Source: Mucilaginibacter sp. PAMB04168
GTDB taxonomy: Bacteria > Bacteroidota > Bacteroidia > Sphingobacteriales > Sphingobacteriaceae
Assembly: GCF_039634365.2 (NCBI RefSeq)
Contig: NZ_CP155079.2
Location: 5,084,001 to 5,148,000 of the forward strand
Reading direction: 5' to 3'
Length of the DNA: 64,000 bases
Part shown: positions 44,966 to 53,706 of the stretch, in pieces
How positions within the stretch are numbered: the stretch's first letter is position 1
Layout: every line of letters starts with the position of its first letter
Made by a program: the position numbers and the translations under genes
The notes under the pieces: generated by a model
Databases searched by the model: none
What the model saw: the letters and a program-made list of their open reading frames with translations, nothing else
Told to the model about the DNA's origin: nothing

Positions 44966-45757
44966 TTATTTCCACCACTGACGCTTCTCTTCGGCCCTTG
45001 CTTTGATGGCTGCTGCTTTGCCGCTGCCTGCATCAAGCGAAAGCATATAATTTTGCCAGCCGTTTTTTACATATTTTTCATTTGCCATAAATTCGCTTAT
45101 GCTAAAGTCCAGGTCGCCAGCTTCCGGTATCTTGAAATCGCCCCAGTTGCAAACCTTACTTACACCGCCTTTGTATGATGTCCAGCGGGCCACACACTCA
45201 TTGTTGCTAAAACCATCTGCAGGGATCAACGTATCGTAGGCAAACTGTCCGCGCTCATTAATGTACCAGTTGGTGGTTAGTTTGCCTTTAATAGCGCCGC
45301 TGCCTGGCTGTTTGGGATCTTCTTTCAGGTCAACCTGGCAAACCAGATATCCATATTTATATTTAGGATATTCCTCGTTGGGTTCCAGGTACCTTTTAGC
45401 CTCCTTAACCGTGATGGTACCGGTAAAGCTGCAAATGTTATTCTTAACCCTGGTTTTCCCTTTTACACGGTATAGATACGAGTTCGACGGATCTTTGATG
45501 ACCGATGTATAATGGATATAAAAACGTTGGTAATTTGAACCTATAAACCCTAAAGGCTCCGGAAAATCATCCCACGGATTTGGTGCACCTACAAAGTATA
45601 TCTTTGGCGCATGCCATAGCGAAGCTAGATTAGCTTTACCAGCCAGGGCATAGTAGTCAGCAACCTTGCCTTGAGCTATACATACACCTGTTTTAATAAA
45701 GAAGCATATCAGCGTTAGTGTTAGCCTGCATGTAGATGTTTTTATGGCCGATTTCAT
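44966..45757 (-). CDS. secreted WWK-ended protein of unknown function, paralogue 2
   Basis: 263 residues from the ATG at 45757; the open frame upstream runs into the neighbouring divergent gene and is not signal-like. Signal peptide ends near GVCIAQ. It shares with the product of 40461-41264 the segments ASLWHAPK, FPEPLGFIGSNYQRFYIHYT, RVKGKTRVKNN, FTGTITV, GKLTTNWYIN, YDTLIPADGFSNN and the end EEKRQWWK. It heads a probable operon with the LprI-like and two unknown genes. Function unknown. Confidence 0.75.
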   Translation of the reverse strand: MKSAIKTSTCRLTLTLICFFIKTGVCIAQGKVADYYALAGKANLASLWHAPKIYFVGAPNPWDDFPEPLGFIGSNYQRFYIHYTSVIKDPSNSYLYRVKGKTRVKNNICSFTGTITVKEAKRYLEPNEEYPKYKYGYLVCQVDLKEDPKQPGSGAIKGKLTTNWYINERGQFAYDTLIPADGFSNNECVARWTSYKGGVSKVCNWGDFKIPEAGDLDFSISEFMANEKYVKNGWQNYMLSLDAGSGKAAAIKARAEEKRQWWK

Positions 45758-45799
45758 ACAGCCCAAACAGAAAACGTATACTAAATGTTTAGCTACCAA

Positions 45800-47017
45800 A
45801 TGGCTCGAGATATTAAAGCGATACAATGCCCTAAATGCGGCAGCATATTTAAGCAAGAGATTAAGCCCGAATTTTACCGATGTCAGAATTGCCAAACGGA
45901 GTACTTTTTAGATAGTGATGATACGCATGTTTATCATCATCACGAACGTGCGAAGCCGGTGCAAAGTTCTGCCCCGCCGGTTAACCCTAAATTGCCGGTT
46001 TATGTACTTATTGGTGCCGTTGCTTTTATAGCCATAGTGTACATAACCACAATGTTGCTACAGCCAAAAAAAAGTGCTACTAACAGCTATATTACTTATA
46101 AACCCAGGCGTTCCTATCAAAGTAGTTTTGTTTATACAAACACTGCTACCGGCGACCCCGTGTATTTACGTATGGGCGTAGATTATATTGATAAAGGGAA
46201 CGGCAAATCAGAACAGGAACTGCATGCACAGTTCAATAATGCCATGGACGGTAAACTGATTGCGGATCGCTTAATGACCGATGAGAGCATGCGCAATAAC
46301 CGATGCTCGCTCACCTTTAAAATTTACTCCCCTGATATGGTTTACGCTATTGGCTGCAATAGTGTGTTATTACAGTTGGATACCAGGAATAATCGCCTTA
46401 CTGACGTTACGCAAAGCACCTTTAAAGACTACCCCAAATTAAGTTCTGGGGTGGCTAAATTAGACTTTGATTACAGTAAGCCGATGATTAATGTAATGAA
46501 CAATGAAGGCGAAACATTTTATTATTTCCCTGCCGTTAAAAAATTAGTAGACACCCAAACAGAGGCCGATAAGATTTGGAAACAAATTTATAATGCCAGG
46601 CGCTATTTTGAATTCGGTTACATGGGAGATTACTTCGATGATAATAAAGTTAATCAGTTATTAGAGGTTAAATACATTAAAGGGGCGGATCAAAACTTGA
46701 AACGTGATCTTACACCCGGGCGGAAATACTTCGGTCCTGCTATTATTTACCAGGACGAAAACAACCTGATGATTGTGGTCAATACAACGGCGGCCCCCGA
46801 TCCGCCAATGAGCATTCAAAAAATTGATACGGAAACCGGAAAAATATTATGGGCCTTGCCTCCCGATAAGTTTTATTTATCACAAGTAGTAAAATGCAAG
46901 CAAGGGTATGCCATAGAGTACCGCAAGGATGAGGAAGCAGATTATGTACATGGTGTAATGGTGGTATCTGATTCGGGGAAACTGATTCACAATTATCAAT
47001 TAAGCCGCACTGAATAA
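45800..47017 (+). CDS. zinc-ribbon membrane-anchored protein (YdjG-like layout)
   Basis: 405 residues from the ATG at 45800 (an ATG at 45785 adds five residues). N-terminal zinc ribbon with Cys10, Cys13, Cys28 and Cys31, a Pro-rich linker, one membrane helix (PVYVLIGAVAFIAIVYITTM), then a large outside domain with repeated beta-strands (CSLTFKIYSPDMVYAIGCNS, TGKILWALPPDKFYLSQVVK) that looks propeller-like. A cytosolic ribbon plus one helix plus sensor domain is also seen in YdjG of Bacillus. The SPFH-SHOCT gene follows after 34 bp, so they form a pair. Confidence 0.72.
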   Translation: MARDIKAIQCPKCGSIFKQEIKPEFYRCQNCQTEYFLDSDDTHVYHHHERAKPVQSSAPPVNPKLPVYVLIGAVAFIAIVYITTMLLQPKKSATNSYITYKPRRSYQSSFVYTNTATGDPVYLRMGVDYIDKGNGKSEQELHAQFNNAMDGKLIADRLMTDESMRNNRCSLTFKIYSPDMVYAIGCNSVLLQLDTRNNRLTDVTQSTFKDYPKLSSGVAKLDFDYSKPMINVMNNEGETFYYFPAVKKLVDTQTEADKIWKQIYNARRYFEFGYMGDYFDDNKVNQLLEVKYIKGADQNLKRDLTPGRKYFGPAIIYQDENNLMIVVNTTAAPDPPMSIQKIDTETGKILWALPPDKFYLSQVVKCKQGYAIEYRKDEEADYVHGVMVVSDSGKLIHNYQLSRTE

Positions 47018-47031
47018 ATAACCGTAACCAA

Positions 47032-47047
47032 TAATTTAGCTAAATTA
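47032..47047. promoter_or_regulatory. 16-bp perfect palindrome before the SPFH gene
   Basis: TAATTTAGCTAAATTA is identical on both strands and ends 4 nt before the ATG at 47052. It may be an operator or an RNA hairpin over the translation start. Its inner TTTAGCTAAA resembles the inverted repeat before the TonB receptor at 33.0 kb. Chance is possible in AT-rich DNA. Confidence 0.35.
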
Positions 47048-47051
47048 CGAT

Positions 47052-48038
47052 ATGGGTCTTATTAACTTTTTTAAAGAGCAGTTTGCAGCAGTAATTGAAT
47101 GGAAAGATCAATCGCAAGATGTTTTATTCTTTAAGTATCCGTTTAAAAGCGATGAGATAAAAGATGCCAGTAAACTTATTATAGGGCCAGGGCAAGGTTG
47201 CTTGCTGGTGTACGAGGGAAAGGTTACCGGTGTAATGGAACAAGAAGGTATTTACGAATTGCAAACTGATAACGATCCGTTTATTACCACTCTTTTTAAA
47301 CTGATGCAGGGGTTTGAAAGCGAGCACAAACTCAAAATTTATTTTTTCCGCAAAGCAGAAGTGACTAATCAAGGCTGGGGCACATCCAACCGGGTAAAGT
47401 ATGAAGAGCCGGTTTACCGCTTTCCCGTAAGTTTAGGAGCTTACGGCAATTATTCTTTTAAATTAACAGATGCCAAGCTATTTTTAACAGAGATCGCTGG
47501 CCTTTCAGATCTATTCACTGTTGCACAAAGCCAGATGCTGATCCAGTCGCGGATTGAACAGCAGCTAACCGTTACACTCGCTACATCTGCGTATTCTATT
47601 TTGCAGATAGACAGTAAGCTTGATGCACTGGCCGAAGAATTAAAAACCAGGTTAAACAATAATTTCTCATCACTGGGTTTTGAGCTCACTAACTTTAAGG
47701 TGCAGGGCGCATCGTTTGATCAGCAAACACAGCAGCAGATAAACCAAATTGCCAATGCCCGGGCAGGAATTTTAGCTGCAGAACAAGCCGGACTCAGTTA
47801 TACCGAAATGGAGAAATTGCAGGCTTTGCGGGATGCAGCACGTAACGAAAATGGCGTTGCTGGCGCAGGTTTACTAATTAACCTGGGCGATACCGTGGGT
47901 AATCGCACTGATAAACCTAATAATAAGCAAACCGATGCCGTTACTCAATTGGAAAAATTGAAAGCACTGTTTGATAAGGGCATCATAACTCAAGACGAAT
48001 TTGATGCCAAGAAGAAACAATGGCTGGACAAATTGTAA
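47052..48038 (+). CDS. SPFH domain protein with C-terminal SHOCT domain (YdjI-like)
   Basis: 328 residues, no signal peptide. The first 230 residues follow the virion-core/SPFH type of YdjI: DVLFFKYPFKSDEIKDASKL, GPGQGCLLVYEGKV, RFPVSLGAYGNYSFKL and FELTNFKVQGASFDQQTQQQ. A helical stretch with IANARAGILAAEQAG follows, and the last 32 residues are a SHOCT module (QLEKLKALFDKGIITQDEFD). In Bacillus YdjI works with YdjG and YdjH at stressed membranes and recruits the PspA homologue; no PspA is in this window. It probably coats the inner membrane with its zinc-ribbon partner. Confidence 0.82.
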   Translation: MGLINFFKEQFAAVIEWKDQSQDVLFFKYPFKSDEIKDASKLIIGPGQGCLLVYEGKVTGVMEQEGIYELQTDNDPFITTLFKLMQGFESEHKLKIYFFRKAEVTNQGWGTSNRVKYEEPVYRFPVSLGAYGNYSFKLTDAKLFLTEIAGLSDLFTVAQSQMLIQSRIEQQLTVTLATSAYSILQIDSKLDALAEELKTRLNNNFSSLGFELTNFKVQGASFDQQTQQQINQIANARAGILAAEQAGLSYTEMEKLQALRDAARNENGVAGAGLLINLGDTVGNRTDKPNNKQTDAVTQLEKLKALFDKGIITQDEFDAKKKQWLDKL

Positions 48039-48163
48039 CACCTATAAAGACTCCGGATATTTATTGAGCTGGACTATTTTCAAAAATTTCTTTGAACAAT
48101 GAGCACTTTAATTACCAACTTATACTGTAAAATATTAACCAGACAAAGCTAATGAAGTGCTGC

Positions 48164-49114
48164 TTAAGCAATCGTCATGACTATAACGAAATTGATGATC
48201 GAAGATAATACCAAGCTTCCCCACCACAGCACTTTGTTACCCGGATAGTGAAATAGCGAATACATTTTATAGTGGTAGTAGGCTCCGCAAAAACAAGCTG
48301 CCTGAGTGGCCAATAAAAGCAGCCATACAAAATATAACCAGCTGTTATCGGCTGCATAATTTAGCGCGTCCAAAAAATGTTCTTTACGCGAAGGCAGCTT
48401 ATTTACCCCTCTAATATCAAAGAAAGAGACCTTTTGGTGAGGTGCAAAAAGTTTTGCGCTATCTTTTTTTAACACGTAAAAACGAACCGACTGACCGGTG
48501 CTATCCGCGTGAAACCCGTCATAGTCAGACATAAATAGTGAAGTGATATTTTGCGACGCTATTCCAAATATATGCCGGTGATAGTCCCTGAAAAGTGTAG
48601 CCTTATATGGGCTGACTTTGAAGGTATACCTTTTATGCATCTTGTATGAATTTTCTTCAAAGAATGTGACTTCACCTTGTAACGAAGTCAGGTTATGCTG
48701 GATAGAAGAAGCATAGTAAAGCAATCCGCCAATAAATAATATCGGAAGCATTAAAAGGGCAATTGCCAGCAGATTGAACTTGGGGAATTTTACGGAGGGT
48801 CGGTGCATAGTACCGCCAATAAAGATGTCTGGTTGCTGACCCGGACTTTTTACATAAGCCACTTTGATGATGTTACCGATCACCCGTTCTGCAGCACCTG
48901 ATGGCGCTTGAAAATTAAGTGTTATCGGCTTTTCATTAAAACACTCCGGGTCATCAATACCTGGATTGAAGGGAGAGCCGGTTACAGGCTGTTTAAATTT
49001 CAGTTCAAAGAAGAACTGTTCGTGCACGGTAGCGCCGGAGCGAAAACCTGAAAATTGGGTAATGGTAACACCCTCCCATACAACGCTTATCAGCTTATTT
49101 GGCTCGGCTTTCAT
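48164..49114 (-). CDS. membrane protein of unknown function
   Basis: 316 residues. A soluble N-terminal domain (about 1-105) is followed by a helix (LLAIALLMLPILFIGGLLYY), an outside domain of about 125 residues, and two C-terminal helices (about 258-280 and 293-315). LTSLQGEVTFFEENSYKMHK resembles the loop between helices in DUF3592-type proteins, but the assignment is weak. It overlaps the PH-like gene by 20 bp and is probably translated with it. Confidence 0.65.
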   Translation of the reverse strand: MKAEPNKLISVVWEGVTITQFSGFRSGATVHEQFFFELKFKQPVTGSPFNPGIDDPECFNEKPITLNFQAPSGAAERVIGNIIKVAYVKSPGQQPDIFIGGTMHRPSVKFPKFNLLAIALLMLPILFIGGLLYYASSIQHNLTSLQGEVTFFEENSYKMHKRYTFKVSPYKATLFRDYHRHIFGIASQNITSLFMSDYDGFHADSTGQSVRFYVLKKDSAKLFAPHQKVSFFDIRGVNKLPSRKEHFLDALNYAADNSWLYFVWLLLLATQAACFCGAYYHYKMYSLFHYPGNKVLWWGSLVLSSIINFVIVMTIA

Positions 49115-50003
49115 TTTTAAATTTAATTAAATTTTTGGCTGCAGGCTGAACAGAGGAAGTAGATATGAATCTACCCTGGTAAAAATGTAAAAGCTGATCA
49201 ATCTTTTTGCGGCTCATGTCAAATGCGTCCAGTTCCAATTCTACTTTTGCTCCGCCGGCAAAATACTCCAGATAATATTTCCGGTACTTTCCACTGCCGC
49301 GCGGAACAATGTGCATATCGCTGATCTCGGACCAGGAACTGAAAGGAAAGCGTGCGGTTGCCAGGCCTTCGTTGCTCATCATGATCTTAGGACTTCTATC
49401 CATCATTTCGCGAATTGTCAAATAGATCATTGCCATGCCGACTATGGCAATAAAACCCTGGAACAGGTACCCAAAAATAGATTTCAGACTGTAAGGATCT
49501 TTTTGGTGAGAGGTGAGCAGCCATATGCCAACAAAAACCATGAGACCGTAAAAAGGTAAGGCTAGTATTCTTTTAATTATTGAAAAATAAACATGTGTTT
49601 CAGCTGGAATATTAGGGTCATCTATAAATTCATCAGGCTGTTCAAACCGTAACGCTAATTTGTCCCAGTTACTTCTTTGCACTTTCGTCCAAATTTCAAA
49701 TTTACGTAATCCCGTATCACTTTTCTCCGGGATCAGCAGTGCATAAGCAGCGCGTCTTCTAAGCTCATGCACATTCCTAACCCTGGCAAATGCCCAGATC
49801 ATCCACTGTGGCACTGCATAAGCACGGTACAAGCCAGCCACAAAGAAAGCCACAAGCAAAATGATAGGTGACAGTATAACGCCGTACGGCTGCGGCAGTG
49901 CCACAAAAGCAATGGCCGGCATAATAAGCATGATAGCTAACGCAGGTAACCATATGGTTTTTCGTCCCTGACGAACAGCTTGGTCCACGGTTACATCGTA
50001 CAT
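49095..50003 (-). CDS. membrane protein with YcxB-like PH domain
   Basis: 302 residues. Two helices near 20-60 (LPALAIMLIMPAIAFVALPQ), two near 160-210, then a C-terminal domain SPKIMMSNEGLATARFPFSS followed by WSEISDMHIVPRG, the pattern of YcxB/STM3941-type PH-like domains in which a Trp-x-Glu-Ile motif follows a strand. It starts within the end of the small secreted-protein gene and overlaps the next gene, so three genes are coupled. Confidence 0.7.
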   Translation of the reverse strand: MYDVTVDQAVRQGRKTIWLPALAIMLIMPAIAFVALPQPYGVILSPIILLVAFFVAGLYRAYAVPQWMIWAFARVRNVHELRRRAAYALLIPEKSDTGLRKFEIWTKVQRSNWDKLALRFEQPDEFIDDPNIPAETHVYFSIIKRILALPFYGLMVFVGIWLLTSHQKDPYSLKSIFGYLFQGFIAIVGMAMIYLTIREMMDRSPKIMMSNEGLATARFPFSSWSEISDMHIVPRGSGKYRKYYLEYFAGGAKVELELDAFDMSRKKIDQLLHFYQGRFISTSSVQPAAKNLIKFKNESRAK

Positions 50004-50251
50004 AAAGGCATTTTATAAACCCGTATTTGGTAAAGCACTACAGCGTGTAAGTTCAATTGTTCACCTGATTTTGTGATAACCATTAGCGAAACAAGCTTAT
50101 GATTTTCATGAAGCAAAACGGCAGTTTGCAACGGCAACGCTTTATCCATAGCTGGAGTAATAATCCCGGCGCTCTGCACCGGGGTAAATAACAAGCAGCA
50201 AATAGTTAATAACGAGGATAACAGGACCGGCAATGCTATTTTCATAAGCAT
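49991..50251 (-). CDS. small secreted protein of unknown function
   Basis: 86 residues with a signal-like N-terminus (LPVLLSSLLTICCLLFTPVQ). The mature part is only about 55 residues with beta-strand character (TAVLLHENHKLVSLMVITKS). It overlaps the start of the PH-domain membrane protein by 13 bp, which supports translation. No family recognised. Confidence 0.5.
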   Translation of the reverse strand: MLMKIALPVLLSSLLTICCLLFTPVQSAGIITPAMDKALPLQTAVLLHENHKLVSLMVITKSGEQLNLHAVVLYQIRVYKMPLCTM

Positions 50252-50366
50252 ATCAATGATATGTAATCACCTTTACAACATCATAAATCGTAAAATGATT
50301 GTATAGGGCCGATGATTACAGTTCGGTTAGTTTTGAAATGAGGTAACAGCAAAGGAATAAGCCTTG

Positions 50367-50993
50367 TTATTCTACCCTCATAAGTTCAGTTATTGGAATG
50401 AACCCGGATGTTTCCTTACCCGCCTTATTGGTAAAATAAACGTACAGCCAATTTTGCTTGCTCGCACCTATCCTGTCAATATCAAGCCGTACCTTATCGC
50501 CTTTAAGCACGTAGGTTTTAAGTTTGCTACTGGCATTTGGCGTTTTATAGAAGTACGCTTTAGGCACCTTTACCCTATAATCACCAGCCACAGCGTCGGT
50601 GATCTTGTTATAAACGCCGTTAAAATCTTCTGTTAAATGATCGGTACTGCAATTATTGTATAGAGCCTTTATTTTACCTTGAACGATGCTCAGGCTTACC
50701 TTACAACCGGGGTCATTTTCTTCGCTGCGCAATACAACCGTATTGTTCTTTAACACGCCTGTACCGTAGTAGCTACCTGTTTGAGCAGAAGCGGTATTCC
50801 ACCAGGTAAAAATTTCTGCTGTTACCTGGTTGCCTTTGTTCTGAAAGGATATTATGCCGTATGCACCTTGCGAAGCTTTTTTTTCATATGTGCCGTTTTG
50901 TGCATTTGCTGCTAATGATGAGCACAATACAGAGAGCCATATCGCCACCCATTTAGAACTTTGGGCTATATTGTTAATGAATAGAAATCTCAT
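50367..50993 (-). CDS. secreted protein with C-terminal SH3-like domain
   Basis: 208 residues, signal peptide cut near SSLAANAQ. The first mature domain (about 33-125) is beta-rich with GTYEKKASQGAYGIISFQNK and two cysteines (DPGCKVSL, YNNCSTDH). The second (about 135-205) looks like a bacterial SH3: YRVKVPKAYFYKTPNASSKL, VLKGDKVRLD, NWLYVYFTNKAGKETSGFIP. SH3b domains often bind cell-wall or protein ligands. Function unknown. Confidence 0.72.
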   Translation of the reverse strand: MRFLFINNIAQSSKWVAIWLSVLCSSLAANAQNGTYEKKASQGAYGIISFQNKGNQVTAEIFTWWNTASAQTGSYYGTGVLKNNTVVLRSEENDPGCKVSLSIVQGKIKALYNNCSTDHLTEDFNGVYNKITDAVAGDYRVKVPKAYFYKTPNASSKLKTYVLKGDKVRLDIDRIGASKQNWLYVYFTNKAGKETSGFIPITELMRVE

Positions 50994-51042
50994 ATGAATA
51001 GTGATATATTATATGTTCTAACTTATTTCCTAATTAAGAGGC

Positions 51043-53706
51043 TCAATTTGACTTGATAAAATCACTTAGATAACTGCATTCATTAATAGCTTTTTTATAA
51101 AATGCTGTTGTTTTATATTGTTGCATTTCCTTAAAGTAACTGTTTTGCCTAAGTTGTTCTGTATATAGTTTTTCGAGTTTCTTATAAGCGTCGTAGTTAT
51201 CGCCAAAAGATGGCGCTTCGTGTTCCTTCTGCTCACACTTGGCTGCCATAAAGGTACATTTGGCTTTGATCTCGGGGTCGTCACTTAGCTCACGAGCTTT
51301 TAAATAGTACTGTTTAGCTTTCGACGCTTTAATATAATCGCCGTCATAGTAATAGAGCGGCTTTCGGCCAACGTCGGTAGCCGACCATGTGTAGGCAATA
51401 AGCCCCCATGAATTGCCATAAGTGGAGGTGTTATATAAGCCATTAGCCATCTGGTAATAGGCCACAGCATTTTTCGGTTCTTTTTGTGTTTCGCTCCAGA
51501 GCTGGGCCATCTTTTGGGCAAACGTAAGTTTCGTATACCGTTTACCTTCAAAATGTTTAGGATAATCATTAATCTCTACAACAAAGGGATCGCCCTGGCT
51601 ACTTTCGCCGTCGTTATAATAATCCTGCCCGTTGTATGATTTATTGATAAGCTTGCTGTTCCTAATGTGCTGAAACGCTGTAACCGCTTCCGGGTAGTGG
51701 TGCTCGCGCAGCTCAATGGTTCCTAAGAGTTCATACAGGTTATCGGTATTCACCCGGTTTAACCCCTTACTTAAAAACGCCAGGTATTGGTCTGCAGGGC
51801 GATTGGTTTTCCAGCTGATTAATTGTTTAAGCTGAGGTGAGTGTACAAAGTTAAACCAAAAATCAGGCATATCTTGGTTTATATACCAGTTGCTGTTTGC
51901 CGTAATGGTATTATTGCTGTTCAGCATAGCCAGCGCCGCCCTGGCTGTATCGCCCTGGCGCAGGTAGGCAGGAGCTAACACATAGGTGTAGAAATTGCGC
52001 TGGGCTATAGCAAACTGATTAACGCTTTCCGGTGTGGGAGGGTATACATCTGTTTTAGGTTTAACGCCCGCTACAACCTTTTCATTAAGCCATTTTAACG
52101 AAGGTAGCAGTGAAGCCTCGTCAATCGCTTTAAGTTGTTTAAGGCGCTGGGCAGATAACAGCAGGTTTACAATTTGTTTTTGATCGCCGAGTTTTGCATT
52201 AAGATTTTGTCCGTCCAATTCTTTGAGTGCAGCAAGACCATCATCTGGCTTATTTTGCATAAAATATAGGTAGGCATTTGTCAATGTTCCTATTTGTGGT
52301 TCTTTGTACTTGGCATCGCTGGCAAGCGTTGTGCAAAAGCTTCGCAGCTTTTCAATATGCTTATTGTATTTGTTTTTTATACTATCGGGTACAGCAACAA
52401 AAAAGCTGCCTTTCGGCAATTTTTGTGCTTCGGGTGTTTCATCTTGCTTGTGCATCAAAATCCAAACTACGCAAACAGCCCCTACCAATGTTAACAGGCC
52501 ACCGGCTATCCTAATAGCCGGCTTGCCTGGTTGTTTTTTGAACCCTATAAGCATTACCACTATGCCAGCAAAAAGACCGATCAGCCCAATCCATATTAGC
52601 CATTTTTTTCCAACGGCATGCTGTGGTGTCTCAGGCTTGGCTAACTGCCCATCACTGTAAAATTGATCGGTATTATTGTTGAGTGCCGGTGTAAGATAAT
52701 ACTGCTCAAGTTTATTAATTTCCCTTACCAACAGCACACCTACCAGCGCTGATGAAGGTGCGTTGTTGTATACCTCTTCCAGGTTGTCGGTCCCAATCTC
52801 GGGGTCAGCAAAACCCCGGATAGCATATAAGTTGGCCTTTTCTTCGGGTGTGCGCGCCAGTTTTATTACGTCATTAAACGGTGCGTCAATGTAGTGGTAA
52901 TTTCGATAGGCCTGCAAGCGGCGCTCCGGATAACCAGCAAACACTTTCGAAAACAAGTAAGCAGCCTGAACGGTATCTCCAAGGCGCCGTTCTTCACCGG
53001 CTTTTAAAGCCAATGCCCAGCCTTTGATATGGCTGGACGATGTTGTATTTGCAATATGTTGTTCGTAAATACTTTTAGCTTCTGCAAAGTTGCCGGCATA
53101 ATGGTTTAGCTTCTGCGCCTGATAAAAGTATCGTAATTTTAAAAAACTGTCATTCTCTCCCATTGCCGACTGTACCGCTTCATTGGCGGTATTTCTTAGT
53201 GCTGCCGTATCCAATGGTGCAGGTTCCCAGTAGTTGTAATTTGATTGCCCTAAAAGTTCTGCCTGTATGGCAAATTGGTAGTATTTCCTGGCGGCATCAT
53301 GTGCCGGATCTTTCAAACTCCATAAAAAGCTGCTTTTAACCAAACTATCCGCCACCGGTGGGTCTTGTTCAAAAAAATGATAAGCCCTTTCTTTTCCTGC
53401 AGAGTCCAGGTGGTACATAATCTTTTCTACATCATTAGCCATTACCTTACCGCCTAAGTACTGCGCCCATTCAGTCGAATTAATGGCAGCCTCGCTTGCA
53501 GGTTCTTCGTTGCCATAAGTAAAGTGGTAATCGGTGAAATAAAACGCGCCGTAATCCTTTTTGCCCTGAATGTCTGGGTGAAAGAACGAAGTGTAATAAT
53601 CGTAAGGATCAGGCTCATCCGAGCAGGCCATGATTATGGCCACGCTGATCAGGCATAAGCTGGTAATGCTAACGAAATACAGCAGTAGTTTTCTCCAGGT
53701 CTTCAT
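51043..53706 (-). CDS. large lipoprotein with helical repeats and two central membrane helices
   Basis: 887 residues. Lipobox VAIIMACSDEPDPYDYYTSF, then helical repeat-like sequence with TPR character (LRYFYQAQKLNHYAGNFAEA, GWALALKAGEERRLGDTVQA). Two membrane helices lie at about 370-390 and 400-420 (WLIWIGLIGLFAGIVVMLIG, GGLLTLVGAVCVVWILMHKQ), then a second helical region containing NLYELLGTIELREHHYPEAV. An N-terminal lipid anchor combined with internal helices is unusual and leaves the topology unclear. It overlaps the DUF3142-like gene by 38 bp. No function known. Confidence 0.78.
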   Translation of the reverse strand: MKTWRKLLLYFVSITSLCLISVAIIMACSDEPDPYDYYTSFFHPDIQGKKDYGAFYFTDYHFTYGNEEPASEAAINSTEWAQYLGGKVMANDVEKIMYHLDSAGKERAYHFFEQDPPVADSLVKSSFLWSLKDPAHDAARKYYQFAIQAELLGQSNYNYWEPAPLDTAALRNTANEAVQSAMGENDSFLKLRYFYQAQKLNHYAGNFAEAKSIYEQHIANTTSSSHIKGWALALKAGEERRLGDTVQAAYLFSKVFAGYPERRLQAYRNYHYIDAPFNDVIKLARTPEEKANLYAIRGFADPEIGTDNLEEVYNNAPSSALVGVLLVREINKLEQYYLTPALNNNTDQFYSDGQLAKPETPQHAVGKKWLIWIGLIGLFAGIVVMLIGFKKQPGKPAIRIAGGLLTLVGAVCVVWILMHKQDETPEAQKLPKGSFFVAVPDSIKNKYNKHIEKLRSFCTTLASDAKYKEPQIGTLTNAYLYFMQNKPDDGLAALKELDGQNLNAKLGDQKQIVNLLLSAQRLKQLKAIDEASLLPSLKWLNEKVVAGVKPKTDVYPPTPESVNQFAIAQRNFYTYVLAPAYLRQGDTARAALAMLNSNNTITANSNWYINQDMPDFWFNFVHSPQLKQLISWKTNRPADQYLAFLSKGLNRVNTDNLYELLGTIELREHHYPEAVTAFQHIRNSKLINKSYNGQDYYNDGESSQGDPFVVEINDYPKHFEGKRYTKLTFAQKMAQLWSETQKEPKNAVAYYQMANGLYNTSTYGNSWGLIAYTWSATDVGRKPLYYYDGDYIKASKAKQYYLKARELSDDPEIKAKCTFMAAKCEQKEHEAPSFGDNYDAYKKLEKLYTEQLRQNSYFKEMQQYKTTAFYKKAINECSYLSDFIKSN

